DNA of 64,000 nt, from NCBI GenBank assembly GCA_041545745.1, contig CP168152.1:556001-620000 (forward strand), read 5' to 3'. The translations under genes and the position numbers were made by a program. Under the pieces are notes generated by a model. The model saw nothing but the letters and a program-made list of their open reading frames with translations, was not told where the DNA came from and did no database searches. Below are positions 18,931 through 28,093 of this stretch, in pieces. Position 1 is the first letter of the stretch; each line of letters begins with the position of its first letter. Source of the DNA: Stenotrophomonas indicatrix. GTDB taxonomy: Bacteria; Pseudomonadota; Gammaproteobacteria; Xanthomonadales; Xanthomonadaceae.

Positions 18931-19536
18931 ATGAGTCGCCTGAAGCAATGGCTTCTTCGCCAGCGTTTCTTCTATGTGCTGATGGGCCTGAAGTACTACC
19001 TCGGCAACAATGTCGTCGCTCGCTTCCCGATTGAATGTGTACGGCGGTTCTATTTGACCCGTGTGCTCAAGGTGGCAATCGGCAAGGACACGCATGTAAG
19101 CATGCGCTGGTTCATCACCGGCTATCCGGTGCGCGCGCACGTCAGCATCGGTGACAACTGCGTGATCAACCGGGAGGTGTATCTGGATGGCCGGGTAGGT
19201 GTGGTTATTGGAAACAACGTCAATGTTTCCTTCCAGACCTGCATCCTCAGCCTGCACCATGACCACAACGCACCGACCTTTCCCGCGATTGGCGGTGTGG
19301 TCACCATCCAGGACCATGCCTGGATCGGTGCCCGCGCCACACTGTTGCCGGGCGTGACCATCGGCGAAGGTGCCGTAGTCGCCGCTGGCGCGGTCGTCGC
19401 GCGTGACGTGGCACCGTACGAGGTCGTGGGTGGCGTACCCGCCCGCAAAATCGGTGAACGCAACCGGGATATCCAGTACCTCACCAGGTTTTCACCGTAT
19501 TTTGATTCGGACATCTTCGATGAAACCGCAGGTTAA
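18931..19536 (+). CDS. Left-handed beta-helix (hexapeptide) acyltransferase
   Basis: 201 residues, preceded by AAGGAG. Hexapeptide repeats run from about residue 70 to 175 (VSIGDNCVINREV, VVIGNNVNVS, VTIQDHAWIGARATLLPGVTIGEGAVVAAGAVVARDV, VVGGVPARKIG). The closing VVGGVPAR motif is typical of CysE/LacA/WbbJ-type O-acetyltransferases; the catalytic His is likely in SLHHDHN. It probably acetylates a sugar of the O chain or a nucleotide-sugar precursor. Its 3' end overlaps the next glycosyltransferase by 17 bp. Confidence 0.85.
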   Translation: MSRLKQWLLRQRFFYVLMGLKYYLGNNVVARFPIECVRRFYLTRVLKVAIGKDTHVSMRWFITGYPVRAHVSIGDNCVINREVYLDGRVGVVIGNNVNVSFQTCILSLHHDHNAPTFPAIGGVVTIQDHAWIGARATLLPGVTIGEGAVVAAGAVVARDVAPYEVVGGVPARKIGERNRDIQYLTRFSPYFDSDIFDETAG

Positions 19537-20767
19537 GAAACAAGTCCTCGTGTTCATGCTGGCGCCTTCGCTGCCAGCGGTGACAGGAGGCGACATCTAT
19601 GCGGTGAACGCCGTACTGCCGTTCGCTGAAGAGATCGACTACCACCTGTTCTGCTACGTGGGCAGCGAGGCGGACCGGCGCAAGGTCGAGCAGCATCGCG
19701 CGCTCTACGACAAAGTGTTCCGCTCGGTCCACCTCGAGCCTCGTCCGAAGATGCCGTTCGAATTGCCCAAGGTGCAGCGTGCCCTGTCGATGGCGCGGCA
19801 GGCATTGCAGGGTCTGCCTTTCATCGATGCCAGCTACTACAGCCGCAGCGCCGTTGCGGCTGCACGTCGCATTGTCCGCGAGCAGGGCATCGATGCGATC
19901 GAGGTCAACTCGACCCATCTGGCGTTCTTCCGTCGGTTCCTGCCACAGGTGCCGGGCATCCTGCTGAGCCACAACATCGAAGCTGACATTTTTCCGTTCT
20001 GGATGCCGGCAGGCCTGACCGGATGGAAGCTGCGTTTCATGGAATGGGTTGCCAGCCGAAGCCGGCAAGCCGCCAAGGCTGTCGAGATCGACAATGCCTT
20101 CGGGTTCTCGGCGATGACCTTCATCTCTCGCCATGACATGTCGCGGGTTACCGACAAGGTCCCACGCTACCTCATGCCGTTGCACTTTCCGTTGGGCACC
20201 ACGCGTTTTGAAGACAAGCCGGACGATACCTTCCACGTATTGTGGATGGGAGGCTTTGGTTGGTACCCGAATGCGGAGGCGGTGACGTGGTTTGCCGAGA
20301 AGATCCATCCACTGGTGGCAGACCAGTTGCAGGAGCGTAAGATTGTTCTGCACTTCTGCGGCGGCAATCCTCCAGTGGCGCTGCAGGCGCTGCATGATGG
20401 CCGCAATGTTCTCGTGCATGGCTTTGTCGACGACCTGCAATCGCTGCTGGACAAGGCGCATCTGCTGATGGTGCCACTGTTGTCTGGTGGCGGAATCCGG
20501 GTCAAGATCATCGAGGCGATGTCTGCAGGCATTCCCGTACTCAGCACCAGCAAGGGGTGCGAGGGCATCGGCGCCACCGACGGCGTGGACATCCTGGTGC
20601 GTGATGATGCCGAAGGGTTTGCCCGTACATTGCTGGAATGCGCGCAGGATCGAACGCGACTGGCGGCTCTGTCGGCGGCCGGGCAGGATCTCATGGCGCG
20701 CGAGTATTCACAGCAGGCAAGCCTGGACGCCAAGCGGGCCGCCTATCGGCATGCGGGGGTGATGTGA
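19520..20767 (+). CDS. Glycosyltransferase, GT4-like (GT-B fold)
   Basis: 415 residues from the ATG at 19520, inside the end of the acyltransferase gene. The first half is a GT4-type acceptor domain (LAPSLPAVTGGDIYAVNAVLPF, HNIEADIF). The second half has the nucleotide-sugar binding region: WMGGFGWYPNAEAVTWF, VLVHGFVDDLQSLLDKAHLLMVPLLSG and GGIRVKIIEAMSAGIPVLSTSKGCEGI, with the conserved Glu of the EAMSAG motif. It resembles the 'glycosyl transferases group 1' of O-antigen loci. Sugar specificity is not predictable. Its stop overlaps the wzt start (TGATG). Confidence 0.87.
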   Translation: MKPQVKKQVLVFMLAPSLPAVTGGDIYAVNAVLPFAEEIDYHLFCYVGSEADRRKVEQHRALYDKVFRSVHLEPRPKMPFELPKVQRALSMARQALQGLPFIDASYYSRSAVAAARRIVREQGIDAIEVNSTHLAFFRRFLPQVPGILLSHNIEADIFPFWMPAGLTGWKLRFMEWVASRSRQAAKAVEIDNAFGFSAMTFISRHDMSRVTDKVPRYLMPLHFPLGTTRFEDKPDDTFHVLWMGGFGWYPNAEAVTWFAEKIHPLVADQLQERKIVLHFCGGNPPVALQALHDGRNVLVHGFVDDLQSLLDKAHLLMVPLLSGGGIRVKIIEAMSAGIPVLSTSKGCEGIGATDGVDILVRDDAEGFARTLLECAQDRTRLAALSAAGQDLMAREYSQQASLDAKRAAYRHAGVM

Positions 20768-22059
20768 TGCAGGCAGCAGATATGCCGTTGGCGGTTGCGC
20801 CGGTGGTTTCGGTGCGTGGTGTCGGCAAGGTCTTCCGCATTTTCGACCGTCCGGCGCAGCGTCTGTTGCAGCCGGCAGCAAACCGGCTCCGGCGCCTGGT
20901 GGGCATGCAGCCGCAGCCGGTGCGCGTGTTCCATGCGTTGGACGATGTCAACTTCGACATCGCGCCGGGCGAAACTGTTGGAATCATCGGCCGCAATGGC
21001 AGCGGCAAGTCAACTCTGCTGCAGATCCTGGTCGGCACGCTGCAGGCCAGTACCGGCAGCGTAGCCGTCAATGGACGGATATCGGCGCTGCTGGAACTGG
21101 GCGCTGGTTTCAACCCGGAATTCAGCGGGCGCGACAACGTGTACCTGGCAGGCGCCATCATCGGCCTGGGCTCGGCGGACATGACCCGCCTCATGCCTGA
21201 GATAGAGAAGTTCGCCGATATCGGTGAGTTCATCGACCAGCCTGTCAAAACCTACTCCTCGGGCATGTTCGTACGGCTCGCGTTCGCCGTGGCAATCCAC
21301 GTGTCGCCCGATATCCTGGTCGTGGATGAAGCATTGGCAGTGGGCGATACCGCCTTCCAGACCAAGTGCCTCACCCGCATTCGCAGGATGCAGTCCGAAG
21401 GTGTCAGCATCATCCTGGTTACCCATTCCACCAATACCCTGCTGGAATACTGCGACCGGGGCATCTACCTGCGCCGCGGTAAGGTCGTGCTTGATGGACC
21501 GTGCCGCGAGGTTGTCAAAAAGTATGCCGACGACCTGGTGGACGAGGAGGGCGGAGCCGTGATCTATGCGGACGAGGGCCTTGCCAGCTTGCAGGACGAT
21601 GGTCTGCCTGCAGACGCAGCGGCATTGCCGGCAAGCGAAATCACCGGCGTGGAGATTCTTGACCTGCAGGGGCAGCCGAGGACGACGTTCAGCCATGGCG
21701 AACAAGTACTGGTGAAGGTCGCCATCCATGTACGCCGGCGTATCGAGCAGCCCTGCTATGGAATTCAGTTGAAGAGCGTGGATGATATTGCCCTGTGGGC
21801 TGGCACCACCCAGAACATGAGCCTTTCGCCGCTGCCGACGGAACCGGGCGATTATGTTTTCGATTGGCAGTTGACGTTGAATGTCACCGGCAACCGCTAT
21901 GTGCTGGCGCTGGGTGTCGGTGACCTCGACACGGGCGAGTATCACCGTCATTCACGCGTGCCCTACGCGGGCCATGTGGATGTGTTGCCTCAGCCCCATT
22001 CCGGGCATGGCTGGCTTGCACCCTCCCCCCGTTTCACCGCTCCTGTGAGAACTGCATGA
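20767..22059 (+). CDS. wzt: O-antigen ABC transporter ATP-binding protein Wzt with C-terminal sugar-binding domain
   Basis: 430 residues, overlapping the previous stop by one base. The ABC ATPase (about 15-265) shows Walker A GRNGSGKST (75-83), the polysaccharide-type signature YSSGMFVRLAFA, Walker B ILVVDEAL and the switch VTHST. Residues about 285-430 form a second, beta-rich domain matching Wzt_C, which recognises a terminal modification on the finished O chain in O8/O9a-type export. This implies that the polymer here carries a non-reducing-end cap before Wzm/Wzt exports it. The next gene encodes a candidate capping enzyme. Confidence 0.92.
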   Translation: MQAADMPLAVAPVVSVRGVGKVFRIFDRPAQRLLQPAANRLRRLVGMQPQPVRVFHALDDVNFDIAPGETVGIIGRNGSGKSTLLQILVGTLQASTGSVAVNGRISALLELGAGFNPEFSGRDNVYLAGAIIGLGSADMTRLMPEIEKFADIGEFIDQPVKTYSSGMFVRLAFAVAIHVSPDILVVDEALAVGDTAFQTKCLTRIRRMQSEGVSIILVTHSTNTLLEYCDRGIYLRRGKVVLDGPCREVVKKYADDLVDEEGGAVIYADEGLASLQDDGLPADAAALPASEITGVEILDLQGQPRTTFSHGEQVLVKVAIHVRRRIEQPCYGIQLKSVDDIALWAGTTQNMSLSPLPTEPGDYVFDWQLTLNVTGNRYVLALGVGDLDTGEYHRHSRVPYAGHVDVLPQPHSGHGWLAPSPRFTAPVRTA

Positions 22060-25000
22060 TGACGCACTCCAAGCCAGTATTCAGGGCCCTGGTCGTGGGT
22101 TTCTATGGGGCACCCAACGTAGGCGACGAGGTGCTGCTGGACCTGCTGGTCCGCCGCATCCGCGAGCTGGGCGGCGAGCCGGTGGTTGCCAGCATCGATC
22201 CCTCGTTGACCCGCCGCATGCATGGTGTGGATGCCGTGCAGTTTGCCAATGTCGGGGACATCGCCCGTGCACTGATGCATTGCGACGTGCTGGTGATGGG
22301 CGGGGGAGGCATCTTCCAGGATCATCATCCTTTCAACCTCGATGCAGTGTACCTCCCCTATGCCAATGACATTTCCGGCTATGCGCGGCCGATGCTGCTC
22401 GCGCGGCAACTGGGAGTGCCGACGATCGTATGGGGGCAGGGGGTCGGGCCGCTGAGTTCAGAGGGCGCACGCACCCTGGTGCGCGAGTTGTTCCAGCATG
22501 CGGCCGCCGTATCCGTGCGGGATGACTCGTCCAAGGCACTGCTGCGACAGATCGGCGTGGATCGGGATATCCTCGTTGCCGCCGATCCGGGGTGGTTGTT
22601 CCGCCGCTATCACCCATTGCCGGCGCAACAGGCCGCGCAAGGCGCAGGCCAGCCGCAGAACAAGGTACTGGCGGTAGTGGTCCGTGAATGGGACAAGGGG
22701 CAGTGGAAAACGTCCCTGGTGGAGGCGTTGCGCACCGCAGTTCCTGCAGGATGGCGCATCCAATGGGTGGCGTTCCAGGCCCATACCGAAGGCAGTGGCG
22801 CCACATCCGACCTGCCCTTAATCGAATCGCTGCGTCAACAGCTACCGGGACGCAGCAATGATGAACTGATCGCACCGGCAACAACGGAAGCGACCTGGCA
22901 GACAATCACCAGCGCTGACGCGGTGCTGTCCATGCGCCTGCATGCCAGTATCCTGGCCCTGCTGGCGGGCAAGCCTACTGCGGGCCTTGAGTACGACGAC
23001 AAGTTGTCGCATGCCCATGCCATGGCCGAAATGCCAGCGATTCTGAGACTCTCGACCGACGATGGCCCGGAGCGCTTCGTGCAGGCGATCCAATCGCTGG
23101 TTGCCGAGGAGTGGCGGCCGGACCCGCAGGTGGTAGATAGCCTGGAAGCGTCGGCCAGCGCGCATCTGCGGCTGCTTGACAGTTGTACGTCCTTGCCGCC
23201 GGCGCCCCTCCGCTTCGACGCAACCTCTACGGACTGGTTGTCATTGTGGCTGCAACAGGCACTGGTCGAGCTTGGACAGACCCGGGAGCAGAGCCAACGC
23301 GCACACGAACTGCTTCTGTTCCGGGACCATCAGCTTGCCGAACAGGCGACTCAAAACACAAACCTGACGCAGCAATTTGTCGAGAAGCAAACGAAGATGA
23401 ATGAAGACATGGTCCGCTTGGATGCGGCTCAAGGCCAGCTGCAGGAGAGTGCGAAGGCACTGCAGCAGATCAAGGAGGAGAGTGCGCAGATACTGCAGCA
23501 GATCCAGCAGCAGTTGGCAGGCAAGCAGGCCTACATTGATGACAAGGAGGTCTACATCGCGATCCTGCAGCAGCAGATCGAGCAGATGCAGGCCGAGCTG
23601 GCGCGCAGCCGTCAGGAAACCGCAGATGCGCTGAACCTGTGGCGTCGCCTGCGCAGGTTCCTGCAGTTGCTTCGACGCGACCTGGTGCGCGTGCTGGCAG
23701 CTCCTTTCAAACTGGCCTCGGTTTGGCGTCGCCATGGTCTGAAGGTTGCCCTGCAGCAGATCCCCCGGCGCATGAAGACGTTGGGTGTCCCTCAGACCGC
23801 TGCCATGCAACAGATGGCGGAGCCGCCACCGTCGATGGTGCGACCTGTTCGCCGCGAACGCCTGCTGGTGATCGCCGGCACGTTGACCACCGACGGTTGG
23901 CCCAACCGGGCGATGCAGTTCGCGAAGGCGGGCGATCGTGCGGGCTTCTTCGTGCGCATCACCTCAGCGGATGGAAGTGCCTGGCCTGACGATGGCAGCG
24001 GCCTGCCGGCGCGTCTCGCTGTTGATGCGCACACCTGGCTGCAGGAAGTGCGTGCCGAGGACACCCGCGTTCTGCTTGCTGATGGATCGCCGCAGGCGCT
24101 GGGCCTGGCCCGTTCGGCACGTGAACGCGGTGCCGAAGTGATCGTCGACCTTGCTGCACTCGGTACGGATTCTCTCTCCGCGGAACTACGCGTCCTCACC
24201 GATCGCGTTGTCACCGGAACCCCGGAGCAGAAGGTCGATGGCGTGCCGTCGCGTTTCCTGGGCGCGGCCGGAGACAATGAAATCTTCGACTCCTACCGCA
24301 GTCATGGGCTGCCGCAGGCATATGAGGACGGGCGACAACATGTCCTGTTCGTCGTCCTCGGCGGAGACGGCGACGCCTGGCTCGATGCCGCGCTGGAGGC
24401 ATCTCCCGATCTTGTCTTCCATGTCACCGGAATGAACGTGGGTGGCCGCGACACGCGTCAGGTACATGCCCTCGATTGGTCGTGGCAGCCGCAGCAGATG
24501 GCTCCGCTGATCGCCGGCGCGCATGCGGTCGTCATCGTCGGCGGAGCCGGGGACAGCACGCGCCTTGCCGACCTGTCGATGGCAGCGCTGCTGCTGGAGA
24601 AGCCGGTGTTTGTCGATGCGCTGCCGTCATTCGCACCGTCGCCTAACCTGCATCGGGTGGATGCCGCGCAGCTTTCCGCACAGCTGGCCGGCGCCACTGC
24701 GTCGGAGGACTACGCATTCATCGCCCGTCACGCCTGGCTGGGCCATGTCGAGCAATTGATGCAGCCGGAGTATCCGGTGTCGGTAAGCGTGGTCGTGCTG
24801 ATCCACAACAACCGCCGCATCATTGAACGCTGCGTCAGCACGTTGCTGGAGCATGCCGGGGAATGGCTGCAGGAAATCGTGGTTGTCGATAATCAGTCCA
24901 GCGATGGTGGCGCCGAACTGGTTGAATCGCTGTATGCAGGGCATGCCAAGGTGAAGCTTGTCCGCAACAGTGAGAATGGGTGCTCCTCGGGCCGCAACCT

Positions 25001-25547
25001 GGGCGTCAAGCATTCCACCGGCAATTACATTGCGTTCTTCGACTCCGACCAGTGGTTGACCTCTCCTTCCTGCTTCAGTGAAGCCGTGAACATCCTGGCG
25101 GCCAACCCCGGTGTCGGCACCATCGGCTGGAACGCAGGCTGGTTCGACGCCACGCGTGATGACCTCGGTGGGCCCATCTCCGACTACCTTCCCAATCGCG
25201 GCATGAACAACGAGGCCCGCATCAAGGGATACCGCGATGACGTGGGTTTCCTGGGAACCAGTTGCATGTTCATTGCCCGCGACCTGTTCGAGCGTCTGGA
25301 AGGCTTCGATGTGTTCTACGACCCTACGTGCTTCGAAGACACGGACATCTGCTTCCAGGTGAAGAAGGCTGGTTACTCGGTGGCGTTCCGTGACCTGGCC
25401 GGTGTCCGTCACCAGCCGCACCAGACCACCGGCGCCAGCGAGGGCAGCGAGCGCTACAAGCGGCTGTTCAACCGCAACGCAGCCTACTTCCGCGACAAGT
25501 GGAAGGGGTATCCGGAGTTCTTCGTGGACCTCAAGTCCTGGCATTGA
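22056..25547 (+). CDS. Multidomain polysaccharide pyruvyltransferase / coiled coil / glycosyltransferase fusion
   Basis: 1163 residues, overlapping the wzt stop as ATGA. Residues about 8-370 are a polysaccharide pyruvyltransferase domain (FYGAPNVGDEVLLDLL, VMGGGGIFQDHH, WGQGVGPLS, SMRLHASILALLAGKPTAG). Residues about 395-525 form a Gln/Glu-rich coiled coil. A central region (about 595-880, beginning RRERLLVIAGTLTTDGWPNRA) looks like a degenerate GT-B half. Residues about 905-1163 are a GT2 family GT-A domain with VVVLIHNNR, VVVDNQSSDGG, a FFDSDQW nucleotide-metal motif (DxD) and FEDTDICFQVKKAG. It probably adds a pyruvate ketal and a sugar to the O chain. The architecture recalls chain-terminating enzymes with a coiled-coil ruler, which is inference. 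Confidence 0.8.
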   Translation: MMTHSKPVFRALVVGFYGAPNVGDEVLLDLLVRRIRELGGEPVVASIDPSLTRRMHGVDAVQFANVGDIARALMHCDVLVMGGGGIFQDHHPFNLDAVYLPYANDISGYARPMLLARQLGVPTIVWGQGVGPLSSEGARTLVRELFQHAAAVSVRDDSSKALLRQIGVDRDILVAADPGWLFRRYHPLPAQQAAQGAGQPQNKVLAVVVREWDKGQWKTSLVEALRTAVPAGWRIQWVAFQAHTEGSGATSDLPLIESLRQQLPGRSNDELIAPATTEATWQTITSADAVLSMRLHASILALLAGKPTAGLEYDDKLSHAHAMAEMPAILRLSTDDGPERFVQAIQSLVAEEWRPDPQVVDSLEASASAHLRLLDSCTSLPPAPLRFDATSTDWLSLWLQQALVELGQTREQSQRAHELLLFRDHQLAEQATQNTNLTQQFVEKQTKMNEDMVRLDAAQGQLQESAKALQQIKEESAQILQQIQQQLAGKQAYIDDKEVYIAILQQQIEQMQAELARSRQETADALNLWRRLRRFLQLLRRDLVRVLAAPFKLASVWRRHGLKVALQQIPRRMKTLGVPQTAAMQQMAEPPPSMVRPVRRERLLVIAGTLTTDGWPNRAMQFAKAGDRAGFFVRITSADGSAWPDDGSGLPARLAVDAHTWLQEVRAEDTRVLLADGSPQALGLARSARERGAEVIVDLAALGTDSLSAELRVLTDRVVTGTPEQKVDGVPSRFLGAAGDNEIFDSYRSHGLPQAYEDGRQHVLFVVLGGDGDAWLDAALEASPDLVFHVTGMNVGGRDTRQVHALDWSWQPQQMAPLIAGAHAVVIVGGAGDSTRLADLSMAALLLEKPVFVDALPSFAPSPNLHRVDAAQLSAQLAGATASEDYAFIARHAWLGHVEQLMQPEYPVSVSVVVLIHNNRRIIERCVSTLLEHAGEWLQEIVVVDNQSSDGGAELVESLYAGHAKVKLVRNSENGCSSGRNLGVKHSTGNYIAFFDSDQWLTSPSCFSEAVNILAANPGVGTIGWNAGWFDATRDDLGGPISDYLPNRGMNNEARIKGYRDDVGFLGTSCMFIARDLFERLEGFDVFYDPTCFEDTDICFQVKKAGYSVAFRDLAGVRHQPHQTTGASEGSERYKRLFNRNAAYFRDKWKGYPEFFVDLKSWH

Positions 25548-25549
25548 GC

Positions 25550-26821
25550 ATGCGTCGCTGGTTGGCACCGCTTTCCAGGGTCAGGCACCATGTGCTGGAA
25601 GCACTGCTGGCGGTTGTTCCACAGTTCTATAGCCGCTGGTTCGATCGCAGTCGATCACCCGAAGCAGCGACCGAACAGCGTGCGCCCTCTGTACAGGGCG
25701 GGCGTCGCGCTGTTCTGCTGGTGGACCATGACTTTCCCGAGATCGACCGTGATGCAGGTTCGCGAGCGATTCTGTCGTTCGCCAAGCTCGTGGGTGAGGC
25801 CGGATTCGAGCTTGTGTTCTGGGCAGCATCGACCACGCCATCTGCTGCGGGAAGAGCGACGCTGCACCGTGCCGGTATCCATGCCTCCTGCCGCAGCGAA
25901 ACGGGGCCGCTGGAAGAATGGTTGCGTGGTCCCGGTCGTGCCTGGAACCTGGCTGGCACTGTATTGAGTCGACCCTTGATCGCCGCCATGTATCTGCCGG
26001 TCATACGCCGCAGCCTGTCTGGCCCCTGCATCTACTACGGTCATGACATTCATTTCCGCCGCCTGCAGGCGATGCGGCGCATCGGCGCCATCTCGAGCCG
26101 GGGCCTGCTCTGGCAGCGGTGGGTGATGAGCAGGGTCGAGCGACGCTTGTGGCAGTACGTTGATGTGGTGCTTTATCCCTCGCAGGAGGAGGCGGACGAG
26201 GTAAATGCATTCCGTCGTGCGCACGCACTGGCCGGTAATGCTGAAATGTTCCCGCTGTGGACTCTGGATGGTGACGTCTGCGTTGCGGCGCCCAGTGGTC
26301 GGCAGGGACTTCTGTTTGTTGGCAGCTACGCACACGCGCCGAACGTGGATGGCCTGGATTGGTTCCTGAGGGAGGTGCAGCCCAAGCTGAAGCTGCACGC
26401 GGGACAACGCACGCTGACCATCGTGGGTTCCGGAATGGAGGCTTACGTGCCGCCGTCGCCCACGACGCAGGTCCGCATTCTGGGACGCGTTGACGATGCA
26501 GCCCTGGATGCGTGCTATGGCCACGCCCGTGTAGTGATCGCACCGCTGCGTTTCGGTGGGGGGGTCAAGGGCAAAGTTCTCGAAGCGATAGGCAAGGGAG
26601 TTCCCTGCGTGATGTCGACCGCTGGTGCCCAGGGACTGGATGGCCTGGGAGCCTTCCTACCCGTCAGCGATGATCCGCAGGTGATCGTTTCCGCTATCCA
26701 ACAACTGGTAGAGGATGACGCTGCCTGGGTGGCGGCAGCGTCAGGGGCAGCAGCTTATCTTCGCCAACGTTACGACGCCGGGCGGTTCCGCGAGCGCCTA
26801 CGGCAAATGCTGGATGCGTGA
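25550..26821 (+). CDS. Glycosyltransferase, GT4-like
   Basis: 423 residues from the ATG at 25550, two bases after the previous stop. The N-terminal half has VLLVDHDFPEIDRDAGSRAI and YYGHDIHFRRLQAM. The C-terminal Rossmann half has LLFVGSYAHAPNVDGLDWFL, ILGRVDDAALDACYGHARVVIAPLRFGGGVKGKVLEAIGKGVPCV, with the expected Glu in LEAIGKG. This pattern is common in O-antigen loci, often beside GT2/pyruvyltransferase-type proteins. It is the last gene of the cassette before the etfA border. Donor and acceptor are unknown. Confidence 0.87.
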   Translation: MRRWLAPLSRVRHHVLEALLAVVPQFYSRWFDRSRSPEAATEQRAPSVQGGRRAVLLVDHDFPEIDRDAGSRAILSFAKLVGEAGFELVFWAASTTPSAAGRATLHRAGIHASCRSETGPLEEWLRGPGRAWNLAGTVLSRPLIAAMYLPVIRRSLSGPCIYYGHDIHFRRLQAMRRIGAISSRGLLWQRWVMSRVERRLWQYVDVVLYPSQEEADEVNAFRRAHALAGNAEMFPLWTLDGDVCVAAPSGRQGLLFVGSYAHAPNVDGLDWFLREVQPKLKLHAGQRTLTIVGSGMEAYVPPSPTTQVRILGRVDDAALDACYGHARVVIAPLRFGGGVKGKVLEAIGKGVPCVMSTAGAQGLDGLGAFLPVSDDPQVIVSAIQQLVEDDAAWVAAASGAAAYLRQRYDAGRFRERLRQMLDA

Positions 26822-27154
26822 GCGGGTCGGGGTGATCCGGTGGCTGGGAAAACAGTCTCACCCGCAGCCACCACAGGCTGCAGTGTCCAACTGCGGCTGC
26901 AGGCAGCGTCGCCAGGTCGATCAGGTATCCGCGTGTACCTGTTTCGAGCCGGAGTTCGCCCCAGCCGCGCATCGTCGGCAAGCACTGTGATCTGCCGGTG
27001 GCCTGTGCTGACAGCGGTTGCTGGCGTCTGCGTGAACCACCGCGGCGCCTTCAGCCAATGGCAGAAGGTGTGTTGCAAACAAGCCTGCATGATCTGATGA
27101 ATACATGGGGGGGCGATGATCGCCCACCCATGCATCATGTGGGCAAACTTCCGC
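26822..27154. other. 333-bp gap at the etfA border of the LPS cassette, with a hairpin
   Basis: No gene is supported. Short minus-strand frames exist but are out of phase with one another and match nothing I recognise; they may be debris from an earlier cassette gene. A 14-bp stem with one mismatch (27104-27117 with 27119-27132, CATGGGGGGGCGAT/ATCGCCCACCCATG) sits between the convergent glycosyltransferase and etfA genes and could terminate both, although a T run is lacking. Confidence 0.45.
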
Positions 27155-28093
27155 TTACAGCGCTTTCTCAAGCTCTGGAAGGATCGCAAACAGATCCCCC
27201 ACCAGGCCGATATCGGCAATCTCGAAGATCGGCGAATCCGCGTCCTTGTTGATGGCGACAATCGTGCCGGCATCCTTGATGCCGGTCAGGTGCTGGATGG
27301 CACCGCTGATGCCGACGGCCACATACAGCTCCGGCGAAATGATCTTGCCGGTCTGGCCGACCTGCAGGTCGCTGGGCACGTAGCCAGCATCGACCGCTGC
27401 GCGTGAGGCACCGACAGCGGCGCCGAGCTTGTCGGCCAGCTGGAAGATGACCTTGAAGTTCTCCTCCGAGCCGACGCCACGGCCACCGGAGACCACGCGC
27501 TTGGCGCTCTGCAGGTCCGGGCGGTCGCTGGCACCGGCGGCCAGGCCGACGAAGCGGGTGTGGGTCGGCAGGGAGGCATCGACGCTTGCGGCCTCAACCG
27601 AGGCGCTGCCGCCTTGGGCGGCTTCCGGCCACGACGCGGCACGCACGGTGGCGACCACGATCTGGTCGGTTGGTGCTTCCACAGTGATGATCGCGTTGCC
27701 GGCGTAGATCGGGCGCTTGAAGGTGTGGCTGCCTTCGACGGCCATCAGGTCGGAGACCTGGTTGACGCCAAGCAGGGCGGCCACGCACGGCATCAGGTCC
27801 TTGCCGAAGGTGGTCGACGGGCCGAACACGTGCGTGTAGCCCTTGGCCAGCTGCGCGATCTGCGGGGCCAGTACCTGAGCCAACGCCTGTGCGTTGGCAG
27901 CGTTGGCCACGGTCAGGATCTTGGCGACGCCTGCGATCTTCGCCGCTTCAGCAGCAACGGCGGTCGGGTCGGCGGCCAGCACCAGCACATCGATGCTGGC
28001 GCCGGAAATGGCGGCCGCAGCGCTGATGGTCTTGGCGGTGGCGGCGTTGAGCTTGCCGTCGTGGTGCTCGGCGATGACGAGAATCTTGCTCAT
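27155..28093 (-). CDS. etfA: Electron transfer flavoprotein alpha subunit
   Basis: 312 residues. The C-terminal FAD-binding half carries the family block: [31 protein letters not shown], then [24 protein letters not shown], and [15 protein letters not shown]. With EtfB it passes electrons from acyl-CoA and other dehydrogenases to ETF-ubiquinone oxidoreductase. Its start overlaps the etfB stop (TAATG). In xanthomonads etfA marks one end of the LPS locus, as here. Confidence 0.95.
   Translation of the reverse strand: MSKILVIAEHHDGKLNAATAKTISAAAAISGASIDVLVLAADPTAVAAEAAKIAGVAKILTVANAANAQALAQVLAPQIAQLAKGYTHVFGPSTTFGKDLMPCVAALLGVNQVSDLMAVEGSHTFKRPIYAGNAIITVEAPTDQIVVATVRAASWPEAAQGGSASVEAASVDASLPTHTRFVGLAAGASDRPDLQSAKRVVSGGRGVGSEENFKVIFQLADKLGAAVGASRAAVDAGYVPSDLQVGQTGKIISPELYVAVGISGAIQHLTGIKDAGTIVAINKDADSPIFEIADIGLVGDLFAILPELEKAL

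Noticed and set aside
26694..27273. Two minus-strand frames across the LPS-etfA gap, considered as a remnant gene
   Set aside because: They are in different frames and overlap real genes at both ends. No domain is recognisable, so only a gap was annotated.
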